Below, in pieces: positions 1 to 9,450 of a stretch of DNA of 64,000 bases. The position numbers and the translations under genes are program-made. The stretch covers positions 351,666 to 415,665 of the forward strand of contig JAAXWQ010000001.1 in NCBI GenBank assembly GCA_013335115.1. The letters are read 5' to 3'. The stretch is from Chlorobiaceae bacterium. GTDB taxonomy: Bacteria > Bacteroidota > Chlorobiia > Chlorobiales > Chlorobiaceae. The notes beneath the pieces were generated by a model. The model had not been told where the DNA came from, made no database searches, and worked only from the letters and a program-made list of their open reading frames with translations. The stretch's first letter is position 1. The number at the start of each line of letters is the position of its first letter.

Positions 1-291
1 GAGCAGGCGGGCGAAAACCGAATGGAAGGTACCCACCCAGAGGCTTGAGGAGCTTCCCTGGCGGAGGATGCCGTCGATCCTGTGGCGCATCTCCCCCGCC
101 GCCTTGTTGGTGAAGGTCAGCGCAAGGATGTTCTGGGAAGGGACCTCGACGTTCCTGATCAGGTGGGCGATGCGGTAGGTGATGACCCTGGTCTTGCCGG
201 AGCCGGCACCGGCAAGCACCATCACCGGCCCCTCGGTCGCAAGCACGGCCTCACGCTGGACTTCGTTGAGTTCCCGGAGAAAATCTGTCAA
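1..291 (-). CDS. UvrD/PcrA-type superfamily 1 DNA helicase, N-terminal part only
   Basis: This is the 5' end of a leftward gene cut by the window edge. The visible 97 residues carry the Q-motif region (LNEVQREAV), Walker A (AGAGSGKT), motif Ia ([12 protein letters not shown]) and the start of the next motif ([12 protein letters not shown]), as in UvrD/PcrA/Rep 3'-5' helicases. These use ATP to unwind DNA in repair and replication restart. The start is the TTG at 289-291: the homologous N-terminus begins right there ([11 protein letters not shown]) and I see no in-frame ATG near it. Which paralogue this is (UvrD, PcrA or Rep) cannot be told from the N-terminus. Confidence 0.85.
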   Translation of the reverse strand, partial: MTDFLRELNEVQREAVLATEGPVMVLAGAGSGKTRVITYRIAHLIRNVEVPSQNILALTFTNKAAGEMRHRIDGILRQGSSSSLWVGTFHSVFARLL

Positions 292-528
292 AGGTACTGA
301 AGGATTACAGGTTAGCGGTGGAGCGTCCCCCGATGTGGCCGGGGCAGGGAAAATCGTACGGAAATTTCGTACAACTTTACCCCAATTACAACCATCTTCA
401 TGCAAAACATCCCCGACCATCCGGAAATGCCGAAGATCGGCCCCGCACGCAGGAGTGCGGCATGCGCACCCGACCCGGTCGGAGAGTCGGGAGCCCCGCA
501 ACGTCGAATCCGCCAGCAAGCCGGCCGC

Positions 529-861
529 TCAGACCCGGTCGGTCTTTGCCGCCATGATGAAGTCGTTCAGGTGCAAACCGCCGATAGCGTGGGTCCACCA
601 GCTGACGGTCACGCGGCCCCACTCCACCAGGAGTGCGGGATGATGCCCTTCGGCCTCGGCAAGCCTGCCGACCTTGACGGCAAATTCCATGGCCTCGTTG
701 AAGCCGGCAAAGGTGAACACTTTCGACAGGCGGTTCACCCCGCCATCGGCGATCACCTCCCAACCGGGCACGCTCGCGCGATGCAGGTCGATCTCTTCCG
801 CCCCCAATGGCGTGGCCGCCCCGGAGCAGGGCACGCAATGTCTGGTTTCCAGGTTTGTCAT
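529..861 (-). CDS. phhB: 4a-hydroxytetrahydrobiopterin dehydratase (pterin-4-alpha-carbinolamine dehydratase)
   Basis: Predicted 110-residue PCD/DCoH-family protein. It carries the family signature with the catalytic histidines: EGHHPALLVEWGRVTV followed by WWTHAIGGLHLNDF. Known members dehydrate the 4a-carbinolamine formed when an aromatic amino acid hydroxylase oxidises its pterin cofactor. The start chosen is the ATG at 859-861 (MTNLETRHCVPC), which gives normal family length; the frame runs further upstream but without family-like sequence. No hydroxylase gene lies in this window, so the physiological pterin partner is open. It is divergent from the GH13 gene that starts at 1033, with about 170 bases between them. 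Confidence 0.88.
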   Translation of the reverse strand: MTNLETRHCVPCSGAATPLGAEEIDLHRASVPGWEVIADGGVNRLSKVFTFAGFNEAMEFAVKVGRLAEAEGHHPALLVEWGRVTVSWWTHAIGGLHLNDFIMAAKTDRV

Positions 862-1032
862 GCTTGTCCCTCGCTGTTTTGCTGAAAGGGGGAAAAAAAA
901 AGAACGCCTTGAAGCGGGACAGAGTTGCATCCCTCCGGCAGCATACCGGCAGGAAAACCGAAGGAATTGATTTTTCGTTTTTATATTGTGAGTTACAGTC
1001 TCTTTCATCTGCAACAGGCACCACGACTCCCC

Positions 1033-2487
1033 ATGTTTCCTCTTGTCTACGAAATCAACACGAGAGTGTGGCTGAAAGAGCTCTCAGGCAAACTCGGCCG
1101 GACCATTACCCTCGAAGAGGTGCCGGACCAGGAGATCGAGCTCTTCAGCGAGGCCGGTTTCGACATCGTCTGGCTGATGGGGGTCTGGAAGCCGAGCAGG
1201 TACAGCACCGCCATCTCCGCCTCGCACGGTGGCCTGAGGTCAGACTTCCTGGAGCACCTCAAGGACCTGCTGCCGGAAGATATCGTCGGCTCGCCGTATG
1301 CGATCCCGTCTTACGAGGTGAACGACTCCCTTGGCGGCTGTGCCGGCCTCCTGTCGTTCCGCAAGCGGCTTGCCGACCGCGGCATCCGGATCATGCTCGA
1401 TTTCGTTCCGAACCACATGGCCCTCGACAACCGCTGGCTGCCGGAGCATCCCGACTTTTTCGTCAACATCTCGAAGCACGAACAGTGCCAGGATCCCCGC
1501 TCATGCTACGAATATGCGCGAGGGAAGTACCTGGCCCACGGCAGGGACCCCTATTTCCCGCCATGGACCGACACCCTGCAGCTGAACTACGCGAACCCGG
1601 CCACCCACGAAATGATGATCCACAACCTGTCGCACATCAGCGACATGTGCGACGCGGTCAGGTGCGACATGGCGATGCTGATGCTGAAGGATATCTTCAA
1701 CACGACATGGGGAAAGCTCGGCGGAAAGATGACCGAAGAGTTCTGGCCAAAAGCCATCCAGGCGGTCAAGAAAAAGCACCCTGAATTCCTGTTTCTGGGC
1801 GAGTCGTACTGGAACCGGGAATGGGACCTGCAGCAGAAAGGGTTCGACTTTACCTACGACAAGCCCTTCTACGATTACCTCGGGAGCTCGCCGGTCAATG
1901 TGATGAAGCTCAAGGACCACCTGATGGCCGACTGGAACTACCAGAAGAAACTGTGCCGCTTCATCGAGAACCATGACGAGATCCGCGCTTCGGAACGGTT
2001 CGGCCCAAACCACGCCGTCGCAGCCCTTGTCCTGCTGACCACGCCGGGTATGCATCTGGTCCACCAGGGACAGCTGACCGGCCTGAAGAAAAAAATCCCC
2101 GTCCAGCTATTGAGGCATGCCAAAGAGCCGACCCACAAGTCCCTGCTCCACCTGTACCTGATGCTGTTCGCATTCAGGTCCGAGGCAATCCTGCAGGAGG
2201 GACGACTCGAATGGCTGGAACTGAACGCGAACGGCGAGTCGCTGTGCTTCGGCTACTGCCGGTCGCTGGAGGAGAGCCACGCATTCGTGCTGGCCAATTT
2301 TTCTGCCACGGGCATCGAGGCGCAATTCCGCCACCCTGCCCTTGCAGGCCTGTCCGGCGAGGCATGCACGACCTTCACCACCCGATTCCCCGAGCCTGCA
2401 CACGAGATGAAAATCTCCGACTCGACCCTGAACATCCGACTGGCCCCCCATGAAGGAACACTCATCATGGTGCACAAGGAGCATTAA
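1033..2487 (+). CDS. GH13 alpha-amylase family protein, compact form (484 aa)
   Basis: A TIM-barrel glycoside hydrolase family 13 protein. All four classical regions are visible: region I DFVPNH (Asp123, Asn127, His128), region II VRCD with Arg210 and the nucleophile Asp212, region III FLGES with the acid/base Glu257, and region IV ENHDE with His314 and Asp315. The barrel therefore looks catalytically intact. The last ~130 residues look like a beta-sandwich C domain. It acts on alpha-glucans, but hydrolase or transglycosylase specificity cannot be read from the sequence. There is no signal peptide, so it is probably cytoplasmic, for example in glycogen metabolism. The start is the ATG at 1033 (MFPLVYEINTRVW), the usual beta-1 strand of this group. 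A much larger, altered relative lies at 37083-40607. Confidence 0.85.
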   Translation: MFPLVYEINTRVWLKELSGKLGRTITLEEVPDQEIELFSEAGFDIVWLMGVWKPSRYSTAISASHGGLRSDFLEHLKDLLPEDIVGSPYAIPSYEVNDSLGGCAGLLSFRKRLADRGIRIMLDFVPNHMALDNRWLPEHPDFFVNISKHEQCQDPRSCYEYARGKYLAHGRDPYFPPWTDTLQLNYANPATHEMMIHNLSHISDMCDAVRCDMAMLMLKDIFNTTWGKLGGKMTEEFWPKAIQAVKKKHPEFLFLGESYWNREWDLQQKGFDFTYDKPFYDYLGSSPVNVMKLKDHLMADWNYQKKLCRFIENHDEIRASERFGPNHAVAALVLLTTPGMHLVHQGQLTGLKKKIPVQLLRHAKEPTHKSLLHLYLMLFAFRSEAILQEGRLEWLELNANGESLCFGYCRSLEESHAFVLANFSATGIEAQFRHPALAGLSGEACTTFTTRFPEPAHEMKISDSTLNIRLAPHEGTLIMVHKEH

Positions 2488-2535
2488 CCTTGCAGCGCAC
2501 CGGCAGCGCCGCCACTGCCGGCAACCCTGACGGCC

Positions 2536-2560
2536 CATTATCCATTATCAATTGTCCATT
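2536..2560. repeat. ATTATCC/ATTATCA intergenic repeat unit
   Basis: A low-complexity run built from CATTATCC, ATTATCAATTG and TCCATT, ending six bases before the yjbQ start. The same string, in the opposite orientation and slightly diverged, lies between rfbB and rfbD at 34049-34083. Function unknown. Confidence 0.55.
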
Positions 2561-2565
2561 ACCCG

Positions 2566-2994
2566 ATGTCCTACCACATCGCCACCATATCCTGCCGGAC
2601 CGAAAAGCCGATCGACATCATCGATATCACTGGCGACGTCCGCTCGGCCCTTGAGAAAACGGGACTCCGGCAGGGCACGGTCACGGTGCTCAGCCGCCAT
2701 ACCACCGCCTGCATCAACATCAACGAGCAGGAACCAAGGCTGGTCCAGGATATGGTCACCTTCCTGAAAAGGCTGGTGCCGAGGGACGGGGACTACCAGC
2801 ACAACCTGGAGCCGATCGACGGCAGGGACAACGCCCACGCCCACCTGATCGGCCTGTTCATGAACAGTACCGAAACCATACCCTTCGCCGAAGGCCGCAT
2901 GCTGCTCGGCGAGTGGCAGTCGATCTTCCTCGTCGAACTCGACGGCCCCCGCAACGAGCGCCAGGTGCTCCTGCAGATCCAGGGGGAGGCTTGA
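2566..2994 (+). CDS. yjbQ: YjbQ/UPF0047 family protein, putative secondary thiamine-phosphate synthase
   Basis: Predicted 142-residue single-domain protein with the UPF0047 signatures: the SRHTTACININE stretch, the HNLEP...NAHAH segment with clustered histidines, and the GEWQSIFLVELDGPR strand near the C-terminus. E. coli YjbQ has weak thiamine-phosphate synthase activity when overproduced; the true role of the family is uncertain. It is 78 bases downstream of the GH13 gene and 88 bases upstream of dxs on the same strand. Dxs needs thiamine diphosphate, so a thiamine-related role here would fit, but that is only context. The length is normal for the family. Confidence 0.82.
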   Translation: MSYHIATISCRTEKPIDIIDITGDVRSALEKTGLRQGTVTVLSRHTTACININEQEPRLVQDMVTFLKRLVPRDGDYQHNLEPIDGRDNAHAHLIGLFMNSTETIPFAEGRMLLGEWQSIFLVELDGPRNERQVLLQIQGEA

Positions 2995-3082
2995 CAGAAG
3001 GAACCGAACGACGTAATTCGTGGTTGACTATCCACATAAGTATCGAAGAAATCCTGCCGTAACCACCCATCCAAGCCACTCC

Positions 3083-5008
3083 ATGACCGATTCATCATCC
3101 AGCTTTCAGCTTGAGTCCTACCCGCTGCTCTCGAAAATCAATGGCCCGGAAGACCTGAAGCCGCTCGGCACGAAGGAGCTTGAAGCCGTTGCCTCCGAGT
3201 GCCGGAAGCGCGTCATCGAACTGGTGTCGATGAACGGCGGCCATTTCGGCTCAAGCCTCGGCGTCGTCGAGCTTACCGTTGCTCTGCACCATGTCTACGA
3301 GAGCCCGAAGGACCGGATCGTCTGGGATGTCGGCCACCAGGCGTATGTGCACAAAATCCTCACCGGCAGGATGTCCGGGATGCACTCCAACCGGCAGTAC
3401 GGAGGCCTCGCAGGGTTCCCGAAACGCACGGAGAGCCCCCACGACGCCTTCGACACCGGCCACGCATCAACGTCCATCTCGGCGGCCGCAGGCATGGCCG
3501 CCGCACGGGACATGGCCGGCAGGGACGAAAGGGTGGTGGCGGTCATCGGGGACGGCAGCATGACCGGGGGTATGGCGTTCGAGGCCATGAACCACCTCGG
3601 CGACATCAAGTCCGACGTGCTGGTGATCCTGAACGACAACCAGATGGCCATCTCGCCGAGCACCGGGGGTCTCAAGAACTACCTGGTCAACATCCCGCTG
3701 AACAAGACCTACAACCGCCTCAGGAAGTTCGTCTGGGACAGCATCTCCCTCCTGAACAACGACCTCGGCGACACGGCCAAAACCACCGTACACCGGATCG
3801 AGGATGGCATCAAGGCCGCATTCACACCGGGCGCATTCTTCGAGGCGCTGGGGTTCCGGTATTTCGGCCCGATCGACGGGCACAACATGGAACAGATGGT
3901 CAAGGCGCTTCGCGAAATGCGCTCGCTGCCGAACCCGAAGCTGCTGCACGTGATCACCACCAAGGGCAAGGGGTTCAAGCCCGCAGAGGACAACCAGCCC
4001 AAGTGGCACGCCAGCGCCGGCGGCTTCGATATCGAGACCGGCAAGTCCCTCCATGCTTCAGGCAAACCCTCCTTGCCGAAATACCAGGAGGTGTTCGGAG
4101 AAGCCCTGGTCGAGCTCGCCCTCAAGGACCGGACGATCGCGGCCATCACGGCAGCCATGCCGAGCGGGACCTCACTCGACCTCTTCCAGGAGGCCATCCC
4201 GTCCAGGTTCTTCGACGTGGGCATCGCCGAGCAGCACGCCGTCACCTTCGCCGCGGGCCTGGCGGCCGGTGGCTACAAGCCGGTCTTCGCCGTCTACTCG
4301 ACCTTCCTGCAACGGGCATACGACCAGCTCATCCACGACGTCGCCCTGCAGAACCTGCACGTCGTATTCGCCATCGACCGGGCCGGCCTGGTCGGCGAAG
4401 ACGGGCCGACGCACCACGGTTCCTTCGACCTCTCCTACCTCCATGCCGTACCGAACCTGACCGTCATGGCGCCGGGAGACGAACAGGAGCTCCGTGACAT
4501 GCTCTACACGGCGCTCTACGAAATCAATGGGCCGGTCGCGATCCGCTACCCGAGGGGCAGCGGCAGCGGTGCCCTGCTCCGCAAGGAGTTCACCCCGTTG
4601 CCGATCGGCAAGGGGCGGGTGCTTCGCGAAGGAGGCTCCATCGCCCTGCTCGGCATCGGAACCATGGCATCGCGGGCACTCGAGACGGCGCGGATCCTCG
4701 AATCCGAAGGCCTCGACCCGCTGGTCTGCGACATGCGCTTCCTGAAACCCCTCGACACCGGGATGCTTGACCACGTTGCCTCACGATGCGACCATGTCGC
4801 CGTCATCGAGGAGAACAGCGTGATCGGAGGCCTGGGCAGCGGGGCCCTGGATTACCTGCACCGGACGCACCCCGGGGTCAGGGTCACCCATTTCGGGCTC
4901 CCGGACGCCTTCGTGACGCACGGCAGCATCAGCGAGCTCTACCGGGAAATCGGCCTCGACGCCCTGTCGCTGGCCGAAAAGATCGGAGATTTTTACAGGA
5001 TGCCCTGA
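3083..5008 (+). CDS. dxs: 1-deoxy-D-xylulose-5-phosphate synthase
   Basis: Predicted 641-residue cytoplasmic transketolase-like enzyme. It condenses pyruvate and glyceraldehyde 3-phosphate to DXP with thiamine diphosphate, the entry step of the MEP isoprenoid pathway that supplies carotenoids, bacteriochlorophyll tails and quinones here. Visible features: the substrate-site histidine segment NGGHFGSSLGVVELTVALH, the diphosphate-binding GDGSMTGG...NDN near residues 155-185, the catalytic glutamate region VGIAEQHAVTFAAGLA, and DRAGLVGEDGPTHHG near residue 432. The frame opens at 3020, but the ATG at 3083 (MTDSSSSFQLESYPLL) gives normal family length. The stop overlaps the 3' end of the opposite-strand pgpA gene by 16 bases. 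Confidence 0.96.
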   Translation: MTDSSSSFQLESYPLLSKINGPEDLKPLGTKELEAVASECRKRVIELVSMNGGHFGSSLGVVELTVALHHVYESPKDRIVWDVGHQAYVHKILTGRMSGMHSNRQYGGLAGFPKRTESPHDAFDTGHASTSISAAAGMAAARDMAGRDERVVAVIGDGSMTGGMAFEAMNHLGDIKSDVLVILNDNQMAISPSTGGLKNYLVNIPLNKTYNRLRKFVWDSISLLNNDLGDTAKTTVHRIEDGIKAAFTPGAFFEALGFRYFGPIDGHNMEQMVKALREMRSLPNPKLLHVITTKGKGFKPAEDNQPKWHASAGGFDIETGKSLHASGKPSLPKYQEVFGEALVELALKDRTIAAITAAMPSGTSLDLFQEAIPSRFFDVGIAEQHAVTFAAGLAAGGYKPVFAVYSTFLQRAYDQLIHDVALQNLHVVFAIDRAGLVGEDGPTHHGSFDLSYLHAVPNLTVMAPGDEQELRDMLYTALYEINGPVAIRYPRGSGSGALLRKEFTPLPIGKGRVLREGGSIALLGIGTMASRALETARILESEGLDPLVCDMRFLKPLDTGMLDHVASRCDHVAVIEENSVIGGLGSGALDYLHRTHPGVRVTHFGLPDAFVTHGSISELYREIGLDALSLAEKIGDFYRMP

Positions 5009-5469
5009 GGCAGGAACATCGGAAACAGCGCCATCACGAGGCGCACCGAGGCGTTGGCCAGGAGGCCGGCGAGGAGGTCGTCCACCATGATTCCCCATCC
5101 CCCCGGGAGCGACTGGGCCTTGTCGACGAGGCCTGGCTTGGCGATGTCGTAGAGCCTGAACAGGAAGAACGAGAGCAGCACCACGGCCGGAGATGCCGGC
5201 AGGGCCGCAAGCGCCACCCATTGCCCGGCAAGCTCGTCGATGACCACCGACGAAGGGTCTTGCCCGTACTCTTCCTCCATCACGCCGCCTGCCCAGACGC
5301 CGAGGGCGCTCGTGGCGACAATGAGCGGCAGGAACCACAGAAGCGGGGAAACAGCAGGAATCAGGAGGTAGACGAGGGCGGCCGCGAGGCTGCCGAAGGT
5401 GCCCGGCGCAAAAGGAATGAAACCGATGCCCAGGACGCTGCCCGCAGCGTTTGCGAAGAGGCGCCGCAT
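4993..5469 (-). CDS. pgpA: phosphatidylglycerophosphatase A
   Basis: A small integral membrane phosphatase that converts phosphatidylglycerophosphate to phosphatidylglycerol, the step after PgsA. The sequence shows the PgpA pattern: GTFGSLAAALVY near the N-terminus, VIDELAGQWVAL in the middle and RLYDIAKPGLVDKAQSLPGGWGIMVDDLLAGLLAN near the C-terminus, between four hydrophobic segments. The start is the ATG at 5467-5469 (MRRLFANAAGS); an in-frame GTG at 5484 would overlap pgsA. It lies four bases downstream of pgsA on the same strand, so the two consecutive pathway steps are probably co-transcribed. Its 3' end overlaps the convergent dxs gene. Confidence 0.9.
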   Translation of the reverse strand: MRRLFANAAGSVLGIGFIPFAPGTFGSLAAALVYLLIPAVSPLLWFLPLIVATSALGVWAGGVMEEEYGQDPSSVVIDELAGQWVALAALPASPAVVLLSFFLFRLYDIAKPGLVDKAQSLPGGWGIMVDDLLAGLLANASVRLVMALFPMFLPQGIL

Positions 5470-5473
5470 GGGC

Positions 5474-6070
5474 TCAACTGCCACCTTCGGGGTTGCGAAG
5501 GGCGAGGTTCCAGTTGCTGACCAGGTAGGAGATGCCGGTCCAGACCGTGAAGAGCGTGATGGCCAGCATCACGTAGTCGAGGTAGCCTGAGTGGAGTACC
5601 CCCTCCGTTGCCACAGCGACACGCTTGCCGAAGAAGAGGTCCTCCTTCAAGAGGATGCACACCATGACGACATAGGCGAACACGTTCTGCGCGATGGTCT
5701 TGTACTTGGCCTCCTTCGAGGTCACGACCGGGCGGTCACGATACTCGGCGTAGACCCGCAGCACGGTAATGAGGATGTCCCTTGCCGCCATGAGCAACAC
5801 CATCCAGAGGGCAAGGTAGCCCTGCCAGACATAGAGCAGGAAGGCCGCGGTAATCAGGAGCTTGTCGGCGAGGGGGTCGAGGAAGGCTCCAAGCCGGGTG
5901 GTTTCGCCGTACTTGCGGGCATGGTAACCGTCGTAGGCGTCGGTGAGGGAGGCGATGGCAAAGACGATGACGCCGACCAGTTTCATCCAGGGGTCTTGCT
6001 GCAGCAGCAGGACGACAAACACCGGCACGAGGATGATTCTCAATGTCGTCAGCTGGTTCGGTAAGGTCAT
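5474..6070 (-). CDS. pgsA: CDP-diacylglycerol--glycerol-3-phosphate 3-phosphatidyltransferase
   Basis: Predicted 198-residue inner-membrane CDP-alcohol phosphatidyltransferase that makes phosphatidylglycerophosphate. The family motif D-x2-D-G-x2-A-R-x8-G-x3-D-x3-D is recognisable as DAYDGYHARKYGETTRLGAFLDPLADK. About five hydrophobic helices follow the N-terminal MTLPNQLTTLRI, typical of PgsA. It is directly upstream of pgpA, forming a two-gene phosphatidylglycerol unit. Phosphatidylglycerol is a major lipid of photosynthetic membranes. Confidence 0.92.
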   Translation of the reverse strand: MTLPNQLTTLRIILVPVFVVLLLQQDPWMKLVGVIVFAIASLTDAYDGYHARKYGETTRLGAFLDPLADKLLITAAFLLYVWQGYLALWMVLLMAARDILITVLRVYAEYRDRPVVTSKEAKYKTIAQNVFAYVVMVCILLKEDLFFGKRVAVATEGVLHSGYLDYVMLAITLFTVWTGISYLVSNWNLALRNPEGGS

Positions 6071-6181
6071 GTCTGTTAAAAAACCGTTTTTGGAGCACTC
6101 GGCACCGGGTGTCCCGGAAGGGGAGACCCGTCACGGCACAAGATAAGTTTTTAAGCGATGTTTTTCAATGCGCGAAGCTGC

Positions 6182-8569
6182 CTATTGCAGTTCGACCACC
6201 GTCACGCCGGCCCCCCCTTCGGACCACTCGCCGAGGCGGAAGCTGCGCACATGCCGGTGCTGCTTCAGGAACTCGGCCGTACGTGCCCTGAGGGCCCCCG
6301 ATCCCTTGCCATGGATGATCGTACCGACCGGGAACCGATGCATCACCAGCCCGTCGATGAACCGCCCGATCTCCGCGATGGCCTCCTCACCGGTCATGCC
6401 CCGCAGGTCGAGCCTGCTCGATTCGGGAGCCGACGCCTGCACCGACCATGCCCCTCCTTTTTTCGTCCCCTCCCCCTCCTTCCTCATCCGGCGCTCATCC
6501 CCTTTCGAAATCTTTTCGAGGCCCCGCAGCGAGGTGGTCAGCCTGAAGTTCCCGCACAGCACCACCACCGAATCCCCCTGCACCGATTCGACCTGCCCGG
6601 TCGTGCTGGTGTCGGAGAGGCGGACAAGGTCGCCGGGGCTGATCGAAAGATCGACCGGAGCCGTCAGCTGGCGCTCCTTTTCGAGTGATGCCTCACCGGT
6701 GTCGGCATTCCGCTTCATGGTTGCGAGACGCGTTTTGGCCCGCTGCTGCACCTCCCGGTCGGCAGGATGCTCCTTCACGTCACGAAGCAGGTCCCTGATC
6801 TCCTTGCGGGCATGTTCGAGCTCCTTCTGCAAGTCGCGCAGGCCTCTCGACCTGAGATCCCGCGTCATTCGCCGCACCTCCCCTTTTTCGACCGCAAGGG
6901 CGGCCTTGAGCTCTTCGACCGAGGCACGGTCGGCCTCGAGCGTGGCCGAAAGCCCACGATTGCGCGCGATGTCGGTGCGCAGCTCCTCGATCATCTCCTC
7001 GAGGCCGGCATGGCCGAGCCCCATGAAGCCGGCGGCTTTTGAGACCAGAGCGGGAGGGAACCCCATCCGCTGCATCATGGCGAAGGCAAAGCTGTTGCCG
7101 GGAAGCCCCTTCATGAACCGGAAGGTCGGCACCAGCCCCGCGCGGTCGAACTCCATGGCCCCGTTCACGACCCCCTCGCGCCGGTGCGCGTAGACCTTGA
7201 GCTCCCCGAGGTGGGTCGTGACGATGGTCTTGACCCCGCGTTCGAGCAGCTCCTCGATCACGGCGCGGGCAATGGCCCCGCCCTCCTCGACGTCGGTGCC
7301 TGCGCAGATCTCGTCGATCATGACGAGGCTCCCGGGGCCGGCATGTTCGATGATGTGCCTGACGGCAGAGAGGTGCGAGCTGAAGGTGGAGAGGTCGTTC
7401 TCGATGGACTGTTCGTCGCCGATCTCGATGAACAGGCTGTCGAAGGCAGGGAACACCGAGCTCTCGCTGCAGGGCACGAGGTAACCATGGCTGAGCATGC
7501 AGCTGAGGAGGCCGACCGTCTTCATGGCGACCGACTTGCCGCCGGCGTTCGGGCCGGAGATCACGAGGACCTGCTCCTCCCTGCCGAGCTCCATGTCGAG
7601 CGGGAAGAGCTTCTCCCGGGTAGCCTGGTGGGAGATCAGGAGCCACGGGTGATACCCCTTCACGACCTTCAGGCGCCGGGTGCCGGTCATCTCGGGAAGG
7701 TTCGACGCGGTCTCGACGGCGAGCCGTGCCCGGCCGTAAAGCGAATCGAATCCGGCAAGCAGCTCCTGGTTGTGATGCACGTCGAAGAGCTCGCTGCGCA
7801 CGATCGACGACAGCTCCCTGAGGATGCGCTCGATCTCCCGGCGTTCGGCGATTTCGAGCTCCTGGATCCTGTTGCTGGTCTCAAGGCTCTCTGCGGGCTC
7901 GATGAAGACCGTCTGGCCCGTCTGGGAGTAGTCCTGCACATAGCCCGGCAGCCGGTACTTGTACTCTACCCTCATGGCGAGTACCTGGCGGCCGTTCTTC
8001 ATGGCTACCGTATCCTCCATGAGCCACCCTTCACCCTGGCATCGCCGCAGGAGGCGCTCCATCCGGCGACGAAGCGAGCTCCTGGCCTCGTCCAGGTCAC
8101 GACGGATCATGAGCAACCCGTCGCTGGCGGTATCCCGAACCCTGGCCTGGTCGTCGATGGCCCGGGAGATGGCGTACTGGATGCTCTTCTCGAGCCAGAG
8201 CCGGATGGTGTAATCGTTCAGCTCCGGGTAGCGTTCCCGGTTCGTGAACATGAAGCGGCGGAGCTGGGCCGAAGCCTGCAGGAGGTGGAAGATGTCGAGC
8301 AGTTCGGCGGGTTCGAGCCAGCTGTCCACGACTTCGAGCCTCGAGAGCAGCTCGCGGGTGTCGGGCAGGTGGCCGAACGGAAGCGGCTGGCCTTCCAGGA
8401 GGAACTCCTTCAGTTCGAGCACCCGCGTCAGCTCGCGCCCCGGCTCGTCGGGGCCCGAAGGGGGCTGCAGTTCGAGCAGGCGGTCGCGCCCCATCGGCGA
8501 GATGCAGAAGCCGGCGGCGTGCGCGGCGACCTTGTCGAATTCGAGCTTTTTCAGAACGATGCTGTCCAT
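6182..8569 (-). CDS. mutS2: MutS2 family ATPase with C-terminal Smr domain
   Basis: Predicted 795-residue cytoplasmic protein. Domains in order: a MutS-like helical clamp/lever region (roughly residues 1-290), the ABC-type ATPase with Walker A GPNAGGKS near residue 339 and Walker B MIDEICAGTD, a long helical/coiled region, and a C-terminal Smr domain (LDLRGMTGEEAIAEI...GTIIHGKGSGALRA). The N-terminal mismatch-recognition domain of MutS1 is absent, as expected. MutS2 proteins have been linked to suppression of homologous recombination and, in some bacteria, to rescue of collided ribosomes. The gene is divergent from pdxJ and stands alone. Confidence 0.94.
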   Translation of the reverse strand: MDSIVLKKLEFDKVAAHAAGFCISPMGRDRLLELQPPSGPDEPGRELTRVLELKEFLLEGQPLPFGHLPDTRELLSRLEVVDSWLEPAELLDIFHLLQASAQLRRFMFTNRERYPELNDYTIRLWLEKSIQYAISRAIDDQARVRDTASDGLLMIRRDLDEARSSLRRRMERLLRRCQGEGWLMEDTVAMKNGRQVLAMRVEYKYRLPGYVQDYSQTGQTVFIEPAESLETSNRIQELEIAERREIERILRELSSIVRSELFDVHHNQELLAGFDSLYGRARLAVETASNLPEMTGTRRLKVVKGYHPWLLISHQATREKLFPLDMELGREEQVLVISGPNAGGKSVAMKTVGLLSCMLSHGYLVPCSESSVFPAFDSLFIEIGDEQSIENDLSTFSSHLSAVRHIIEHAGPGSLVMIDEICAGTDVEEGGAIARAVIEELLERGVKTIVTTHLGELKVYAHRREGVVNGAMEFDRAGLVPTFRFMKGLPGNSFAFAMMQRMGFPPALVSKAAGFMGLGHAGLEEMIEELRTDIARNRGLSATLEADRASVEELKAALAVEKGEVRRMTRDLRSRGLRDLQKELEHARKEIRDLLRDVKEHPADREVQQRAKTRLATMKRNADTGEASLEKERQLTAPVDLSISPGDLVRLSDTSTTGQVESVQGDSVVVLCGNFRLTTSLRGLEKISKGDERRMRKEGEGTKKGGAWSVQASAPESSRLDLRGMTGEEAIAEIGRFIDGLVMHRFPVGTIIHGKGSGALRARTAEFLKQHRHVRSFRLGEWSEGGAGVTVVELQ

Positions 8570-8732
8570 GCCGTGTCCTCCATGATGATCATCTCTTGCC
8601 GACCGGCATTACCGGTGCCCGGTGAAGATAAAAAGAGAATTGCAAGGAGGCCGTTCCTTTTTCTTTTTTTTCACGATCTTGTTATTACTCTGAAACTTGA
8701 GCCGATACAGAAACCGAACCCATCACGCACCT

Positions 8733-9446
8733 ATGAGACTGGCAGTAAACATCGACCATATGGCAACCCTCCGCAACGCAAGGAACGAGGGGGACCCCGA
8801 TCCCGTAGAGGCCGCATTGCTTGCGGAGGAAAGCGGCGCGGCAGGCATCGTCTGCCACCTCAGGGAGGACCGCCGCCATATCCGCGACAACGACCTTGAA
8901 CGGGTTCGTGCAGCGATATCGACCAAACTCGACCTCGAGATGGCCATGACCGCGGAAATGCAGTCCGTCGCCATCAGGACGAAACCGGAGCTGATCACCC
9001 TCGTGCCTGAAAAACGCGAGGAGCTGACCACCGAAGGGGGATTCGCCATCAGGGCGCACTTCGCCGCACTGTCAGAGTTCGTCAAGCCGATCCGCGACAA
9101 CGGCATCCTGGTCAGCCTGTTCATCGAGCCCGAAGAGGAGGCCATCGCCCTTTCCAAAAAGGCCGGCGCCGACCTGGTCGAGCTGCACACCGGCCCCTAC
9201 TCGCTCTGCACCACCGGGGAGGAGGCCGAACGTGAACTGGAACGGATCCGCTCGGCCGCACGCTTCGCCCGTCGCGAAGGGCTCGCGGTCGTGGCCGGCC
9301 ACGGCCTCAGCGTCAGGAACATCGCCCCGTTCCGGGAAATCCGTGAGATCGAGGAGGTCAGCATCGGCCATGCGATCATCGCCAGGGCCGTATTCATCGG
9401 CCTGCCCGCGGCTATCGGCGAAGTCATCGACCTCATCCGGCGGTAG
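8733..9446 (+). CDS. pdxJ: pyridoxine 5'-phosphate synthase
   Basis: Predicted 237-residue TIM-barrel enzyme that condenses 1-deoxyxylulose 5-phosphate with 3-amino-2-oxopropyl phosphate to pyridoxine 5'-phosphate, in the DXP-dependent vitamin B6 route. Diagnostic segments are [16 protein letters not shown] at the N-terminus, [16 protein letters not shown], the conserved [15 protein letters not shown] loop and the late [11 protein letters not shown]. The ATG at 8733 gives the family N-terminus. It is the first gene of a tight rightward group with rdgB (4-base gap) and uppP. It uses the product of dxs, which lies 3.7 kb upstream. Confidence 0.95.
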   Translation: MRLAVNIDHMATLRNARNEGDPDPVEAALLAEESGAAGIVCHLREDRRHIRDNDLERVRAAISTKLDLEMAMTAEMQSVAIRTKPELITLVPEKREELTTEGGFAIRAHFAALSEFVKPIRDNGILVSLFIEPEEEAIALSKKAGADLVELHTGPYSLCTTGEEAERELERIRSAARFARREGLAVVAGHGLSVRNIAPFREIREIEEVSIGHAIIARAVFIGLPAAIGEVIDLIRR

Positions 9447-9450
9447 CGGC

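Noticed and set aside
398..1024. A 208-residue minus frame overlapping the pterin dehydratase gene
   Set aside because: The 110-residue pterin dehydratase in the other frame has clear catalytic motifs; the longer frame is basic, low-complexity shadow.
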